From Streptomyces fradiae (GTDB lineage Bacteria > Actinomycetota > Actinomycetes > Streptomycetales > Streptomycetaceae): DNA of 64,000 nt. The stretch covers positions 310,001-374,000 of the forward strand of contig NZ_CP065958.1 of assembly GCF_041270065.1 (NCBI RefSeq), read 5' to 3'. Position numbers and translations under genes: made by a program. Positions 28,055-36,117 of this stretch are shown here, in pieces. Each line of letters begins with the position of its first letter. Position 1 is the stretch's first letter. Below the pieces are notes generated by a model. It was not told the DNA's origin. It saw nothing but the letters and a program-made list of their open reading frames with translations, and did no database searches.

Positions 28055-28084
28055 TTTTCTGACACCTAGTCAGATTCTTTTGCG
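28055..28084. promoter_or_regulatory. Candidate operator, TCTGA-N7-TCAGA (copy 1)
   Basis: In the 182-bp gap between the divergent crotonase and acyl-CoA synthetase genes, TCTGA (28058-28062) and TCAGA (28070-28074) form a dyad that extends to CTGAC-N5-GTCAG. The surrounding 30 bases match a second element at 47461-47490 at 23 positions, including the flanks TTTT and ATT. This is the expected layout for a TetR-type repressor controlling both directions. Confidence 0.75.
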
Positions 28085-28166
28085 CGGGCTCTTCCCACCT
28101 CCGCCCATCGACGCTCTAATGACCGGCCTAGCACGAGCACCCGGCGGGCCAGGATCAGGAGGAACG

Positions 28167-29789
28167 GTGGAGTACAACCTTGCCGACCTGTTCGAATCGG
28201 TCGTCGACGTGGTCCCGGACCGCGAGGCGCTGGTGTACGTCGACCACCCCGGCACCGGCGCGGAGCGCCGGCTGACCTATGCCGAGCTGGACGCCGCCGC
28301 CAACCGGCTGGCCCACCATCTGATCGGCGCGGGGCTGAGGCCCGGCGAGCACCTCGGCCTTCACCTGTACAACGGAGTCGAGTACCTGCAGACCGTGCTC
28401 GCCTGCCTCAAGGCACGGCTGGTCCCGGTCAACGTCAACTACCGGTATGTGGAAGGGGAGTTGGTCTACCTCTACCGCGACGCCGATCTGGCCGCGCTGG
28501 TCTTCGACGCCGAGTTCACGGCGCGCGTCGCGGGCGCCCTGCCGCAGACGGAGAAGCTGCGGCACCTCGTGCGGGTGGGGACCCCGCCCGAGGAAGCCCC
28601 GTCGCTGCGCTGTGTCGAGTTCACGGCGGCCGAGGCGGCCGGATCACCGGAGCGGGGCTTCGCGCCGCGCTCGCCCGACGATCTCTTCATCATCTACACC
28701 GGCGGCACCACCGGTATGCCCAAGGGGGTGATGTGGCGTCAGGAGGACCTGTTCTTCGCGGGGTTGTTCGGCGGGGACCCGAGCGGCGAGCCGGTGAAGC
28801 GGCCCGAGGAGCTGGCCGAGCGGGTCGCGGCCGGCGGGGCGGGGATCACCTTCTTCCCCACTCCCCCGCTGATGCACGGCACGTCCACGCTCACCTCGTT
28901 CATCGCCTTCGACTACGGGCAGCGGGTGGTCATCCACCGCAAGTACGTGCCGGAGGAGGTGCTGCGCACCATCGAGAAGGAGAAGGTGTCCAGCGTCTCC
29001 CTGGTCGGCGACGCGATGCTCCGTCCGTTGGTCGACGCGCTGCACGGACCGCTGAAGGGCACCGATCTGTCCTCGCTGTTCAGCCTGTCGTCATCCGGCG
29101 CGATCATGTCGGACACGGTGCGCGACGAGTTCCGGGCGCTCGCGCCGAACGTGCTCCTGCTCAACAACTTCGGTTCGTCCGAGTCGGGTTCGAACGGGCG
29201 GGCCACCGACGACTCCGGCCCCGACAGGGGCTTCCGGCTGGTCGTCAACGAGCGCACCCAGGTGGTCGACCCGGCCACCCACGAGCCGGTGCCGGTCGGC
29301 GAGGTCGGCCGGCTCGCGCAGCGCGGGCACGTACCGCTCGGCTACTACAACGACCCGGTGAAGACCGCCGAGACCTTCTTCCGGAAGGGGGCCGAACGCT
29401 GGGTGCTGCTCGGCGACATGGCCACCGTCGACGAGGAGGGCATCGTCACCGTCCTCGGCCGCGGCTCGCAGTGCATCAACACCGGCGGCGAGAAGGTCTA
29501 TCCGGAGGAGGTCGAGCAGGCGCTCAAGTCCCATCCGGACGTGTACGACGCGCTGGTCGCCGGAGTGCCCGACGCGAAGTGGGGCAACCACGTGGCCGCC
29601 GTCGTCCAGCTCCGCGACGGGGCCGCGCCGCTCGACCTGACAGCCGTCCAGGACCACTGCCGCACCCGGCTCGCCGGATACAAGGTGCCGCGCCAGCTGG
29701 TGCTCACCGACACCATCCAGCGCTCCCCCAGCGGCAAGGCCGACTACCGCTGGGCCCGTTCGGTGGCGGCGGAGGCGGACACCGCCTGA
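28167..29789 (+). CDS. Acyl-CoA synthetase (AMP-forming, FadD type)
   Basis: A 540-residue adenylate-forming ligase. The GTG start at 28167 has AGGAGG upstream. Motif A3 is IYTGGTTGMPKGV, with the later core motifs NFGSSESGS, LGDMATVDEEGIVTVLGRGS and the A8/A10 region ending IQRSPSGKADYRWA, whose lysine should be catalytic. It activates a carboxylic acid to its CoA ester. Together with the divergent crotonase, OB-fold and thiolase genes it resembles the mycobacterial fadD19/echA19/ltp grouping, so a branched or steroid-like side chain acid is a reasonable guess. No membrane or targeting signals are present. Confidence 0.93.
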   Translation: MEYNLADLFESVVDVVPDREALVYVDHPGTGAERRLTYAELDAAANRLAHHLIGAGLRPGEHLGLHLYNGVEYLQTVLACLKARLVPVNVNYRYVEGELVYLYRDADLAALVFDAEFTARVAGALPQTEKLRHLVRVGTPPEEAPSLRCVEFTAAEAAGSPERGFAPRSPDDLFIIYTGGTTGMPKGVMWRQEDLFFAGLFGGDPSGEPVKRPEELAERVAAGGAGITFFPTPPLMHGTSTLTSFIAFDYGQRVVIHRKYVPEEVLRTIEKEKVSSVSLVGDAMLRPLVDALHGPLKGTDLSSLFSLSSSGAIMSDTVRDEFRALAPNVLLLNNFGSSESGSNGRATDDSGPDRGFRLVVNERTQVVDPATHEPVPVGEVGRLAQRGHVPLGYYNDPVKTAETFFRKGAERWVLLGDMATVDEEGIVTVLGRGSQCINTGGEKVYPEEVEQALKSHPDVYDALVAGVPDAKWGNHVAAVVQLRDGAAPLDLTAVQDHCRTRLAGYKVPRQLVLTDTIQRSPSGKADYRWARSVAAEADTA

Positions 29790-29817
29790 CCGTCCGGCTC
29801 CGCCGGGCGGCGGTCAG
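29786..29817. terminator. Bidirectional terminator overlapping both stop codons
   Basis: CTGACCG (29786-29792) pairs with CGGTCAG (29811-29817), and CCGGC (29794-29798) with GCCGG (29802-29806). The TGA stops of the acyl-CoA synthetase (29787-29789) and of the convergent hydrolase (29814-29816 on the minus strand) are part of the stem. Confidence 0.7.
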
Positions 29818-31346
29818 ACCCCGAACTCCCGCAGTGCTTCCAGGAACTGCCGCGGCCGCTTCTCGTGGATCAGATGCCCGGCCTTGATGGTGACGAGCCA
29901 GGCGTCCTGGATCTCCTCCGCCATCCAGGCCAGCTGATCCTGCGGCAGATGACTGCTCTTTCCGCCGGCCACGATCAGGGTGGGGCGGGAGATCTCGGGA
30001 AGTTCCGTGCGCCAGGCCGGGTCGGGCTCGTTCAGCTGGGCGTCGGTCGCGGCGACCACCGCCCAGTCGAAGCCGAGCGGCCCGTCCGGGCGTTCCACGA
30101 AGCCGCGCGGCGGGTCGAGCGGGAAGAAGACCGGCGTGTCCTCCAGGACGAGCCGGTCGAGCAGCTCCGTCTCGCGCTGGGCGAGGAGGTACACGGCCGC
30201 CCCGCCCATCGAGTGGCCGACGACGGCGGGACGGACCAGGCCGAGGGCCTTCACGAAGCCGGCGAGCTCGTCGCGGAAGACGTCGAAGCCGTAGTGCCCG
30301 GGCCAGTCGCTGAGTCCGTGGCCGCGCAGGTCGAGCGCGTACACCCGCCGGTCGGCGGCGAGTCCGGCCGCGATCTCTGCCCAGTTCGTGCTGTTCTCGC
30401 CGCGGCCGTGCACCAGGACGACCGGCGGCGCGCCCTCGGGGCCGCTGACCCGGTAGGCGAGCCGGACGCCGTCGACGGTGACGGTGCGCACCTCGGGGTC
30501 GAGGAAGGCGGCGACCGGGCGGACGAAGGCGCCGGCGTCGTCGATCCACGGGAAGTGGCCGGCGCCGGGCTGTACGACGAGCTCGGCGTGCGGGAAGCAG
30601 GCGGCGAGCTCGGCGGCGCGCGCCGGGCTCGGGCCCCCGTCGTACTCCCCCGCGAGGACGAGGACGGGCGCGGTCAGCTCGCGCAGCGCGGTGCGGGTGG
30701 CCTCGGGGTCGAAGGCGCCGGGCGCGTAGAAGGCGCTCGCCGCCGCCCAGTTCATCTCGGTGGCGGCGCCCGCCGCGTGGGCGCGGGCGGCCTCGTCCCA
30801 GCGCCCGTACCCGAACGGCATGACGATCTCCGCCTCCTCCTGCGGCGGGGTGTCGGGGCCCATCCCCTCCAGGGCGGCCCGGGCCGCCGGGTACCAGTCC
30901 TGGTCCGCGAAGACCTCGGCGGCGGCGTCCCACTCCTCGTCGGAGATCTCGATGCCGACCGCCCGCGTGCCGCCGGTGACCAGGACGAGGGAGCGGATCC
31001 GGCCGGGGTGCGCGGCGGCGTACAGGGTGGCGAGGGCAGCCCCCGCCGAGTGCCCGAGCAGATCGATCCGCTCCAGGCCGAGGTGGGCGCGCAGTGCCTC
31101 CACGTCCGCGACCTGCCGGTCGCAGCGGTAGCTCGCCGGGTCGTCCGGGGTCGCGCTCGCGCCGACGCCGCGCTGGTCGGGAACGATCAGGGTGCGGTGG
31201 GCGGCAAGGCCGCCGAGGTCGCCGAGGTAGGCCGCGTCGCGCATGGGCCCGCCGGGCAGCACGACGAGGGGTTCCCCGGTGCCGAGGGTGCGGTAGGCGA
31301 GGGTGGTTCCGTCGTACGCGGTGAACTGAGGCATGGTCGTGATCAT
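29814..31346 (-). CDS. Tandem alpha/beta hydrolase (two fused domains)
   Basis: A 510-residue protein made of two complete alpha/beta hydrolase folds. Domain 1 (about residues 5-285) has LVVLPGGPMRDAAYLGDL, the nucleophile elbow GHSAG, the acid-loop strand LVLAGEYDGG and the histidine in PGAGHFPW. Domain 2 (about 290-510) has VVLVHGRGENSTNWAEI, GHSMG, PTLIVAGGKSSHLP and the histidine in IKAGHLIHEKRP. Both have a serine nucleophile, so both may be active. Substrates could be esters, lactones or C-C bonds. Neither ATG (31346 or 31334) has a good ribosome site; I list the longer form. It converges on the acyl-CoA synthetase and may be an accessory esterase or thioesterase. Confidence 0.85.
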   Translation of the reverse strand: MITTMPQFTAYDGTTLAYRTLGTGEPLVVLPGGPMRDAAYLGDLGGLAAHRTLIVPDQRGVGASATPDDPASYRCDRQVADVEALRAHLGLERIDLLGHSAGAALATLYAAAHPGRIRSLVLVTGGTRAVGIEISDEEWDAAAEVFADQDWYPAARAALEGMGPDTPPQEEAEIVMPFGYGRWDEAARAHAAGAATEMNWAAASAFYAPGAFDPEATRTALRELTAPVLVLAGEYDGGPSPARAAELAACFPHAELVVQPGAGHFPWIDDAGAFVRPVAAFLDPEVRTVTVDGVRLAYRVSGPEGAPPVVLVHGRGENSTNWAEIAAGLAADRRVYALDLRGHGLSDWPGHYGFDVFRDELAGFVKALGLVRPAVVGHSMGGAAVYLLAQRETELLDRLVLEDTPVFFPLDPPRGFVERPDGPLGFDWAVVAATDAQLNEPDPAWRTELPEISRPTLIVAGGKSSHLPQDQLAWMAEEIQDAWLVTIKAGHLIHEKRPRQFLEALREFGV

Positions 31347-31438
31347 GGGCGGTGCCCGCCGGGCGCGGCAACCGGGTTTCGCCGTCGGCGCGATACGGTG
31401 GGATGTCCGCCCCTACCTGCGAAGGAAGCCGCTCCCCC

Positions 31439-32269
31439 GTGTCCCAGACCCGCCCGGCCGCGCCGCACCCCGACGAGCTGCGCGGCGACTGCGCGAACTG
31501 TTTCGGCCTGTGCTGTGTGGCCCTGCCCTTCGCGAAGTCGAACGACTTCGCCGTGAACAAGGCCTCGGGCGAGCCCTGCCGCAACCTCCGGGACGACTTC
31601 CGCTGCGGCATCCACACCCGGCTGCGGGACTCCGGCTTCCCCGGCTGCACGGTCTACGACTGCTTCGGCGCCGGCCAGCACGTCTCCCAGGTCGTGTACG
31701 GCGGCGTGTCCTGGCGCAAGGCGCCGGAGACCGCGCGGCAGATGTACGAGGTGTTCCCGGTGGTACGCCAGCTGTACGAGCTGCTGCGCTACCTCACCGA
31801 GGCCCGCGCCCTGGCCGCCACCCGCCCGCTGCACGCCGACCTCGACCGGGCGCTCGCCCGGGTGACCGGGCTTACCGGTGCGGACGCCGCCACCCTGGAG
31901 CAGCTGGACGTGGCCCCCGTACGCGCCGAGGTGAATCCGCTGCTGCTGCGGAGCAGCGCGCTGGTGCGGGCGGCGGCCGGTGGCAGGCCGAAGGACCGGC
32001 GGGGCGCGGACCTGATCGGGAAGCGGCTGCGCGGGGCGAAGCTGCGGGGCGCGGACCTGCGCGGCGCGTTGCTCATCGCGGCCGACCTGACCGGCGCGGA
32101 TCTGTCGCTCGCCGATCTGATCGGCGCGGACCTGCGGGACGCCGACCTGTCGGGGGCGGACCTGACCGGGGCGCTGTTCCTCACCCAGCCCCAGCTGAAC
32201 GCGGCGCGCGGCGACGCGGCCACCCGCCTGCCCGACGGGTTCGAGCGCCCCGCGCACTGGGCGCGCTAG
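31439..32269 (+). CDS. Cysteine-rich domain plus pentapeptide-repeat protein
   Basis: A 276-residue protein. The GTG at 31439 follows GAAGGA; an ATG at 31403 is an alternative. The first 75 residues have eight cysteines (GDCANCFGLCCVALPF, SGEPCRNL, FRCGIHTR, PGCTVYDCFGAG), a layout like CxxCxxxCC metal- or cluster-binding proteins of the YkgJ kind. The middle is helical. Residues about 185-250 are pentapeptide repeats of the A(D/N)LxG type (GADLRGALL, AADLTGADLSLADLIGADL), forming a right-handed beta helix. Pentapeptide proteins can mimic DNA or bind partner proteins. The combination with a Cys cluster is uncommon and its function is unknown. Confidence 0.8.
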   Translation: MSQTRPAAPHPDELRGDCANCFGLCCVALPFAKSNDFAVNKASGEPCRNLRDDFRCGIHTRLRDSGFPGCTVYDCFGAGQHVSQVVYGGVSWRKAPETARQMYEVFPVVRQLYELLRYLTEARALAATRPLHADLDRALARVTGLTGADAATLEQLDVAPVRAEVNPLLLRSSALVRAAAGGRPKDRRGADLIGKRLRGAKLRGADLRGALLIAADLTGADLSLADLIGADLRDADLSGADLTGALFLTQPQLNAARGDAATRLPDGFERPAHWAR

Positions 32270-32272
32270 ACG

Positions 32273-33049
32273 CTAGACCTCGTACACGTAGGGCGTCGTC
32301 GTGGTCAGCTCGGCGAAGCCGAGGCGGGCGAGGATCGGGCGGCTGGTGTCCTGGGCGTCGACCTGGACGTAGCGGTAGCCGTGGGCGGCGGCGATGCGGG
32401 CGCGATGGGCGACCAGGGCGCGGTAGAGGCCGCGGCCGCGCCAGGGCTCGACGGTGCCGCCCCCGTACAGTCCGGCGAAGTCCGCGTCCGGCGGGAGTTC
32501 GAGGCGTGCGGCGCTGACCGGTTCGCCGTGGGCGAGGGCGAGGACCGCGGCGGCGGTGCCGGGGGCGTCGGCGAGCTGGTCGAGCAGGCGGCGGCCGAGG
32601 TCGGAGCTGTCGGTGCCGAAGGCCCGGTCGTGCACGTCCACCACCATGCGTACGCCTGCCTCGTCGGTGACGGGGCACAGTTCGACGCCGTCGGGGAGGT
32701 CGACGGGAGCGGACACGGCGGCGGCCTCGGCGACCATCACGGTCTCCCGGTCCTCGGGGACGAGGCCGGCGGCGCGGAGGCGGTCGGCGAGGTCGGCGGG
32801 GCCGTCGTGTCCGTACAGCTTCCATTCGAAGGAGCGCCCGGCGGCCTCGTAGTACCGGATCTGCGCCGCGATGGCCGCGTCGGCGTCGTCCGCGCCGAGG
32901 TCCGACCAGAGGATGCCGTTCCAGCCGTGGGCGGGCCCGGTCTGGCGGACGACCGGGCCGTCCCGCTCCACCCGGGCGCCGGGCCCGTCGGGGCGGGCGT
33001 CGAGGCGGAGCTGACGGTCGAAGAGGGTGCGGAGTGCGGCGAGATCCAT
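32273..33049 (-). CDS. GNAT N-acetyltransferase
   Basis: A 258-residue protein. The N-terminal 110 residues are a non-catalytic extension, and the C-terminal 140 residues form the GNAT domain: VRMVVDVHDRAFGTDSSDLGR, PGTAAAVLALAHGEPVSAARLEL, then the acetyl-CoA loop VEPWRGRGLYRALVAHRARI, with Q/R-G-x-G/A preserved as R-G-R-G, and YVQVDAQDTSRPILARLGF at the end. This is typical of stand-alone small-molecule acetyltransferases. It converges on the pentapeptide gene with only three bases between stop codons. Confidence 0.88.
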   Translation of the reverse strand: MDLAALRTLFDRQLRLDARPDGPGARVERDGPVVRQTGPAHGWNGILWSDLGADDADAAIAAQIRYYEAAGRSFEWKLYGHDGPADLADRLRAAGLVPEDRETVMVAEAAAVSAPVDLPDGVELCPVTDEAGVRMVVDVHDRAFGTDSSDLGRRLLDQLADAPGTAAAVLALAHGEPVSAARLELPPDADFAGLYGGGTVEPWRGRGLYRALVAHRARIAAAHGYRYVQVDAQDTSRPILARLGFAELTTTTPYVYEV

Positions 33050-33090
33050 GGCCCCACCCCAGCATCGGCGGAGCTTGCGACGCCAGCGAT

Positions 33091-34314
33091 TTACCAGGTG
33101 ACGGGCAGGGTGTCGGGGCCCCGGTTGACGGTGCCGGTACGCCAGGCGATCCGTTCGGGCGGAATGGCGAGCGCGAGGCCGGGCAGCCTCCTGAGCAGGG
33201 CGCCGAGCATGATCTCGGCCTCCATGCGGGCGAGTCGGGCGCCCGCGCAGTAGTGGGCGCCGTGGCCGAAGGCGAGGTGCGGGGCGCCGTCGCGGGCGAG
33301 GTCGAGCCGGTCGGGGTCGGTGAAGACGGCGGGGTCGCGGTTGGCGGCCGGGTAGAAGACGTGGACGGTCTCGCCGGCGCGGACGGTGACGCCGCCGACC
33401 TCGATGTCGGCGGTGGCGATCCTGGGCATGCCGACGCCGTTGCGCTGCGGGATGTAGCGCAGGAGTTCGTCGACGGCGCGGGGCAGCCGGCCGGGTTCGG
33501 CGCGCAGTTTGGCGGTCTGGTCGGGGTGGGTGAGGAGCACGTACACCATGGTGGCGACGATGTTGCGGACGGCGTCGAGGCCGTTGAGGGTGAGCATCAC
33601 CGCCATGGAGACCAGCTCGGGGCCGCTGAGTTCGCCGGCCGCGCGGGCGGCGGCGAGTTCGCTGATCAGGTCGTCGGCGGGGCGGTCGGCGCGGTGCCGG
33701 GCGAGGTCGGCGAAGTAGCCGGCGATCTCCCGCTTGACCGCTTCGCCGGCGTCGGCGGTGGTGTCGTGGGAGAGCAGCCCGGCGCGCCAGGTCTGGACGC
33801 GGTCGAGGTCGGCGGCGGGGACGCCGAGGAGTTCGGCGACGACCGCGGCCGACAGCGGACCGATGAAGCTCTCGGCGATGTCGGTGGGCGGGCCTGTCTC
33901 GACGAGGTCCAGGAGGAAGGCCTGGGCGCGCCGTTCGGTGTGCTCGCGCAGGGCGGCGATGCGGCGGCGGCCGAAGGTGGGCGCGATGAGCCTGCGCAGC
34001 CGGGTGTGCTCGGGCGGGTCGGCGCGGCCGACGCCGCCGGCCGGGGCGAGGGTGTGCGGGGTGGTGCTGGGCAGCGGCCGGCCGACGGTGAGCGCGCGGC
34101 TCATCCGGGGGTCGGCGCTGATCAGCTTGACGTCCTCGTAGCGGGTGACGAGCCAGGCGTGGCCCTCGCCGTGCGGGAGGCGGACGCGGGCGACGGGTTC
34201 CTCGTGGAGGAGGCGGTGCGGCACGGGGTCGAAGTCGGTGCCGGGCAGCGGGACCACGGCCCAGTCGTGGACGACCGGGCCGTGGTGGGTGCGCTCGTGA
34301 GGGCCTGGGGTCAT
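33091..34314 (-). CDS. Cytochrome P450, CYP158-like (second P450 of the rppA operon)
   Basis: A 407-residue soluble P450. The heme loop is FGHGAHYCAGARLARME with the axial cysteine, the ExxR helix is DELLRYIP (E and R present), and the C-terminus GPDTLPVTW matches that of the other P450 in this operon. The I-helix reads MLTLNGLDAVRNIVATM and lacks the usual acid-Thr pair. CYP158A1/A2 of S. coelicolor, which couple flaviolin to biflaviolin, also depart from the usual I-helix motif, relying on substrate-bound water. The ATG overlaps the cupin stop codon (ATGA), so it is translationally coupled. The likely role is oxidative coupling or oxygenation of the THN-derived naphthoquinone. Confidence 0.88.
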   Translation of the reverse strand: MTPGPHERTHHGPVVHDWAVVPLPGTDFDPVPHRLLHEEPVARVRLPHGEGHAWLVTRYEDVKLISADPRMSRALTVGRPLPSTTPHTLAPAGGVGRADPPEHTRLRRLIAPTFGRRRIAALREHTERRAQAFLLDLVETGPPTDIAESFIGPLSAAVVAELLGVPAADLDRVQTWRAGLLSHDTTADAGEAVKREIAGYFADLARHRADRPADDLISELAAARAAGELSGPELVSMAVMLTLNGLDAVRNIVATMVYVLLTHPDQTAKLRAEPGRLPRAVDELLRYIPQRNGVGMPRIATADIEVGGVTVRAGETVHVFYPAANRDPAVFTDPDRLDLARDGAPHLAFGHGAHYCAGARLARMEAEIMLGALLRRLPGLALAIPPERIAWRTGTVNRGPDTLPVTW

Positions 34315-34877
34315 GGGGTGGGGGCGGCCTCCGGCCGGGCTCCGGCGTCGTGCGCGTCGTGCCGGAGCGGGGTGATCTGCTCGATGTCGTAACGGATGCG
34401 GAGCTGTTCGATGGCGGCGTGGTCGACCTCGCCGCCGCCGGCCGCGCCCAGGATCTCCATGAGTTCCTCGAAGTAGGTCTCGTGGTAGGTGGGCGGCGCG
34501 ACCTGGAACAGCATCCGGGCGGGGCGGCTGCCCACGTTGGCGAAGGCGTGCGGGCAGCCGGGCGGGACGAGCATGAGCGTGCCGGGGGTGGCCCGGACCG
34601 CCCGCTTGCCGTCGGCGGACCGCCAGCCGCGCCAGCTGTCGGCGGTGCGCACCTCGGGTTCGAAGGCGAGGACTTCGAGTTCGCCGTCGAGGAGGTAGAA
34701 CAGCTCCTCGGCGCGTCCGTGGGTGTGGGCGCCGACGTCGAAGCCCGGTGGGACGACCACTTCGAAGGTGGACGCGGTGCGGGTGTGCTCGCCGGTGACC
34801 TTGAAGGTGACGTGCTGGGCCGGGGTGGCGAGGGTTCTGCCCTCTCCCGGGGGCACGACGAGGCCGCTGAGGGTCAT
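34311..34877 (-). CDS. Cupin monooxygenase, MomA-like (THN to flaviolin)
   Basis: A 188-residue cupin. The metal-binding motif is GFDVGAHTHGRAEELFYLLDGELEVL (two histidines, one glutamate), and the second motif is TLMLVPPGCPHAFANVG. The C-terminal 55 residues are an acidic helical tail (FEELMEILGAAGGG, IEQLRIRYDIEQI). Cupin monooxygenases of the MomA kind, found beside rppA in Streptomyces, oxidise 1,3,6,8-tetrahydroxynaphthalene to flaviolin; the location inside an rppA-P450 operon makes this the leading hypothesis. The gene starts 16 bases after the upstream P450 and overlaps the downstream P450 by four bases, implying coordinated synthesis. Confidence 0.82.
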   Translation of the reverse strand: MTLSGLVVPPGEGRTLATPAQHVTFKVTGEHTRTASTFEVVVPPGFDVGAHTHGRAEELFYLLDGELEVLAFEPEVRTADSWRGWRSADGKRAVRATPGTLMLVPPGCPHAFANVGSRPARMLFQVAPPTYHETYFEELMEILGAAGGGEVDHAAIEQLRIRYDIEQITPLRHDAHDAGARPEAAPTP

Positions 34878-34893
34878 CGCGGTTCTGTTCCTC

Positions 34894-36117
34894 TCACCAG
34901 GTGACGGGCAGGGTCTCGGGGCCGCGGATGAGTGCGCCGCGCTGCCAGCGGATCTGGTCCTCGGGGACGGCGAGCCTGAGGTCGGGGAAGCGGGTCCACA
35001 GGGTGTCGAGCAGGATCTCGGACTCGATGCGGGCGAGCGCGGAGCCGGGGCAGTAGTGCGGGCCGTGGCCGAAGGCGACGTGCGGGTTGTAGCCGCGGTC
35101 GAAGTCGAGTTTCTCCGGGTCGGCGAAGACCTCGGGGTCGCGGTTGGCGGTGAGGTACGAGATGTAGACGGGGTCGCCGGCCGGGATGATCGTCCCGCCG
35201 ACCTCCACGTCCTCCAGGGCGATCCGGGAGAGGCCGACGGCGTTGCGGTGCGGGATGTAGCGCAGGAGCTCGTCGACGGCCTGCGGCAGCAGGGCGGGTT
35301 CGGCGCGCAGCCGGGCCAGGTGCTCGGGGTGGGTGAGCAGTGCGTAGACCATGTTGGCGCTGTTGTTGCGGACGGCGTGGGCGCCGCCGATCTGGATCAG
35401 CACCGCGAGGCCGACGGCCTCCTGCTCGTCGAGGGTGTCCTCGTCGATCGCGTCGGCGAGGACGGCGGCCAGGAACTCCTTGCCGGTGCCGTGGCTGCGG
35501 CCGATCAGCTCGGTGAAGTAGCGGGCCATCTCCGCCTTGGCCTGCTCGCTGGCCTCCCGTCCCGCGCCGGCCGAGATGATGGTGTCGGACCAGTGCGCCA
35601 TCAGCGGCTGGTCGCCCTCGGGGACGCCCATCAGTTCGCTCACCATGGCGAGCGGGAAGGGCCGGTTCACCAGCTCCATCAGATCGGCCGGCGGACCGTG
35701 CCGCTCCAGCCGGTCGAGCAGCCGGTCCATCACCTCCTGCGCGTGGTCGCGCAGCGAGCGCAGCGCCCGTGCGCTGAAGGCCCGGGCCACCACCCGGCGC
35801 ATCCGGGTGTGGTCCGGCGGGTCGGCGAACCCGACGGCGCCCTCCATCGGGATGAAGTGCGGGGCGAGCCGGGTGATGGAACGCCCGTACACGGCCTGCC
35901 GGCTGAACCGCGGGTCGACGGAGACGAACTTGACGTCTTCGTACCGGGTGACCAGCCAGGCATGGCCGTCCCCGTGCGGGAGGCGGACACGCGTGACGGG
36001 GTCCTCATGGAGGAGCTTGGCGAGGAGCGGATCGAAGTCGAGTCCGGTGAGGTCGGGGACGGCCCAGAAGTGGACATGGGGCTCGTCGCTGGTGTCGGGG
36101 GTCGTGGTCGTCGTCAT
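34894..36117 (-). CDS. Cytochrome P450, CYP158-like (flaviolin coupling)
   Basis: A 407-residue soluble P450. The ATG overlaps the rppA stop codon (ATGA). Signatures are VAFGHGPHYCPGSALARIE (heme cysteine), DELLRYIPHRN (ExxR) and the ending RGPETLPVTW. The I-helix region reads LIQIGGAHAVRNNSANMVYALL, with no conserved acid-Thr pair, in line with CYP158 enzymes. It is more similar in layout to CYP158A2-type proteins than the second P450, and its place directly after rppA matches the rppA-CYP158A2 arrangement of S. coelicolor. The expected reaction is oxidative dimerisation or trimerisation of flaviolin to pigment, using ferredoxins encoded elsewhere. Confidence 0.9.
   Translation of the reverse strand: MTTTTTPDTSDEPHVHFWAVPDLTGLDFDPLLAKLLHEDPVTRVRLPHGDGHAWLVTRYEDVKFVSVDPRFSRQAVYGRSITRLAPHFIPMEGAVGFADPPDHTRMRRVVARAFSARALRSLRDHAQEVMDRLLDRLERHGPPADLMELVNRPFPLAMVSELMGVPEGDQPLMAHWSDTIISAGAGREASEQAKAEMARYFTELIGRSHGTGKEFLAAVLADAIDEDTLDEQEAVGLAVLIQIGGAHAVRNNSANMVYALLTHPEHLARLRAEPALLPQAVDELLRYIPHRNAVGLSRIALEDVEVGGTIIPAGDPVYISYLTANRDPEVFADPEKLDFDRGYNPHVAFGHGPHYCPGSALARIESEILLDTLWTRFPDLRLAVPEDQIRWQRGALIRGPETLPVTW

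Noticed and set aside
28055..28084. KstR or KstR2 sterol-repressor site
   Set aside because: The dyad TCTGA-N7-TCAGA does not match the KstR consensus I know (TnnAACnnGTTnnA), so another regulator must be involved.
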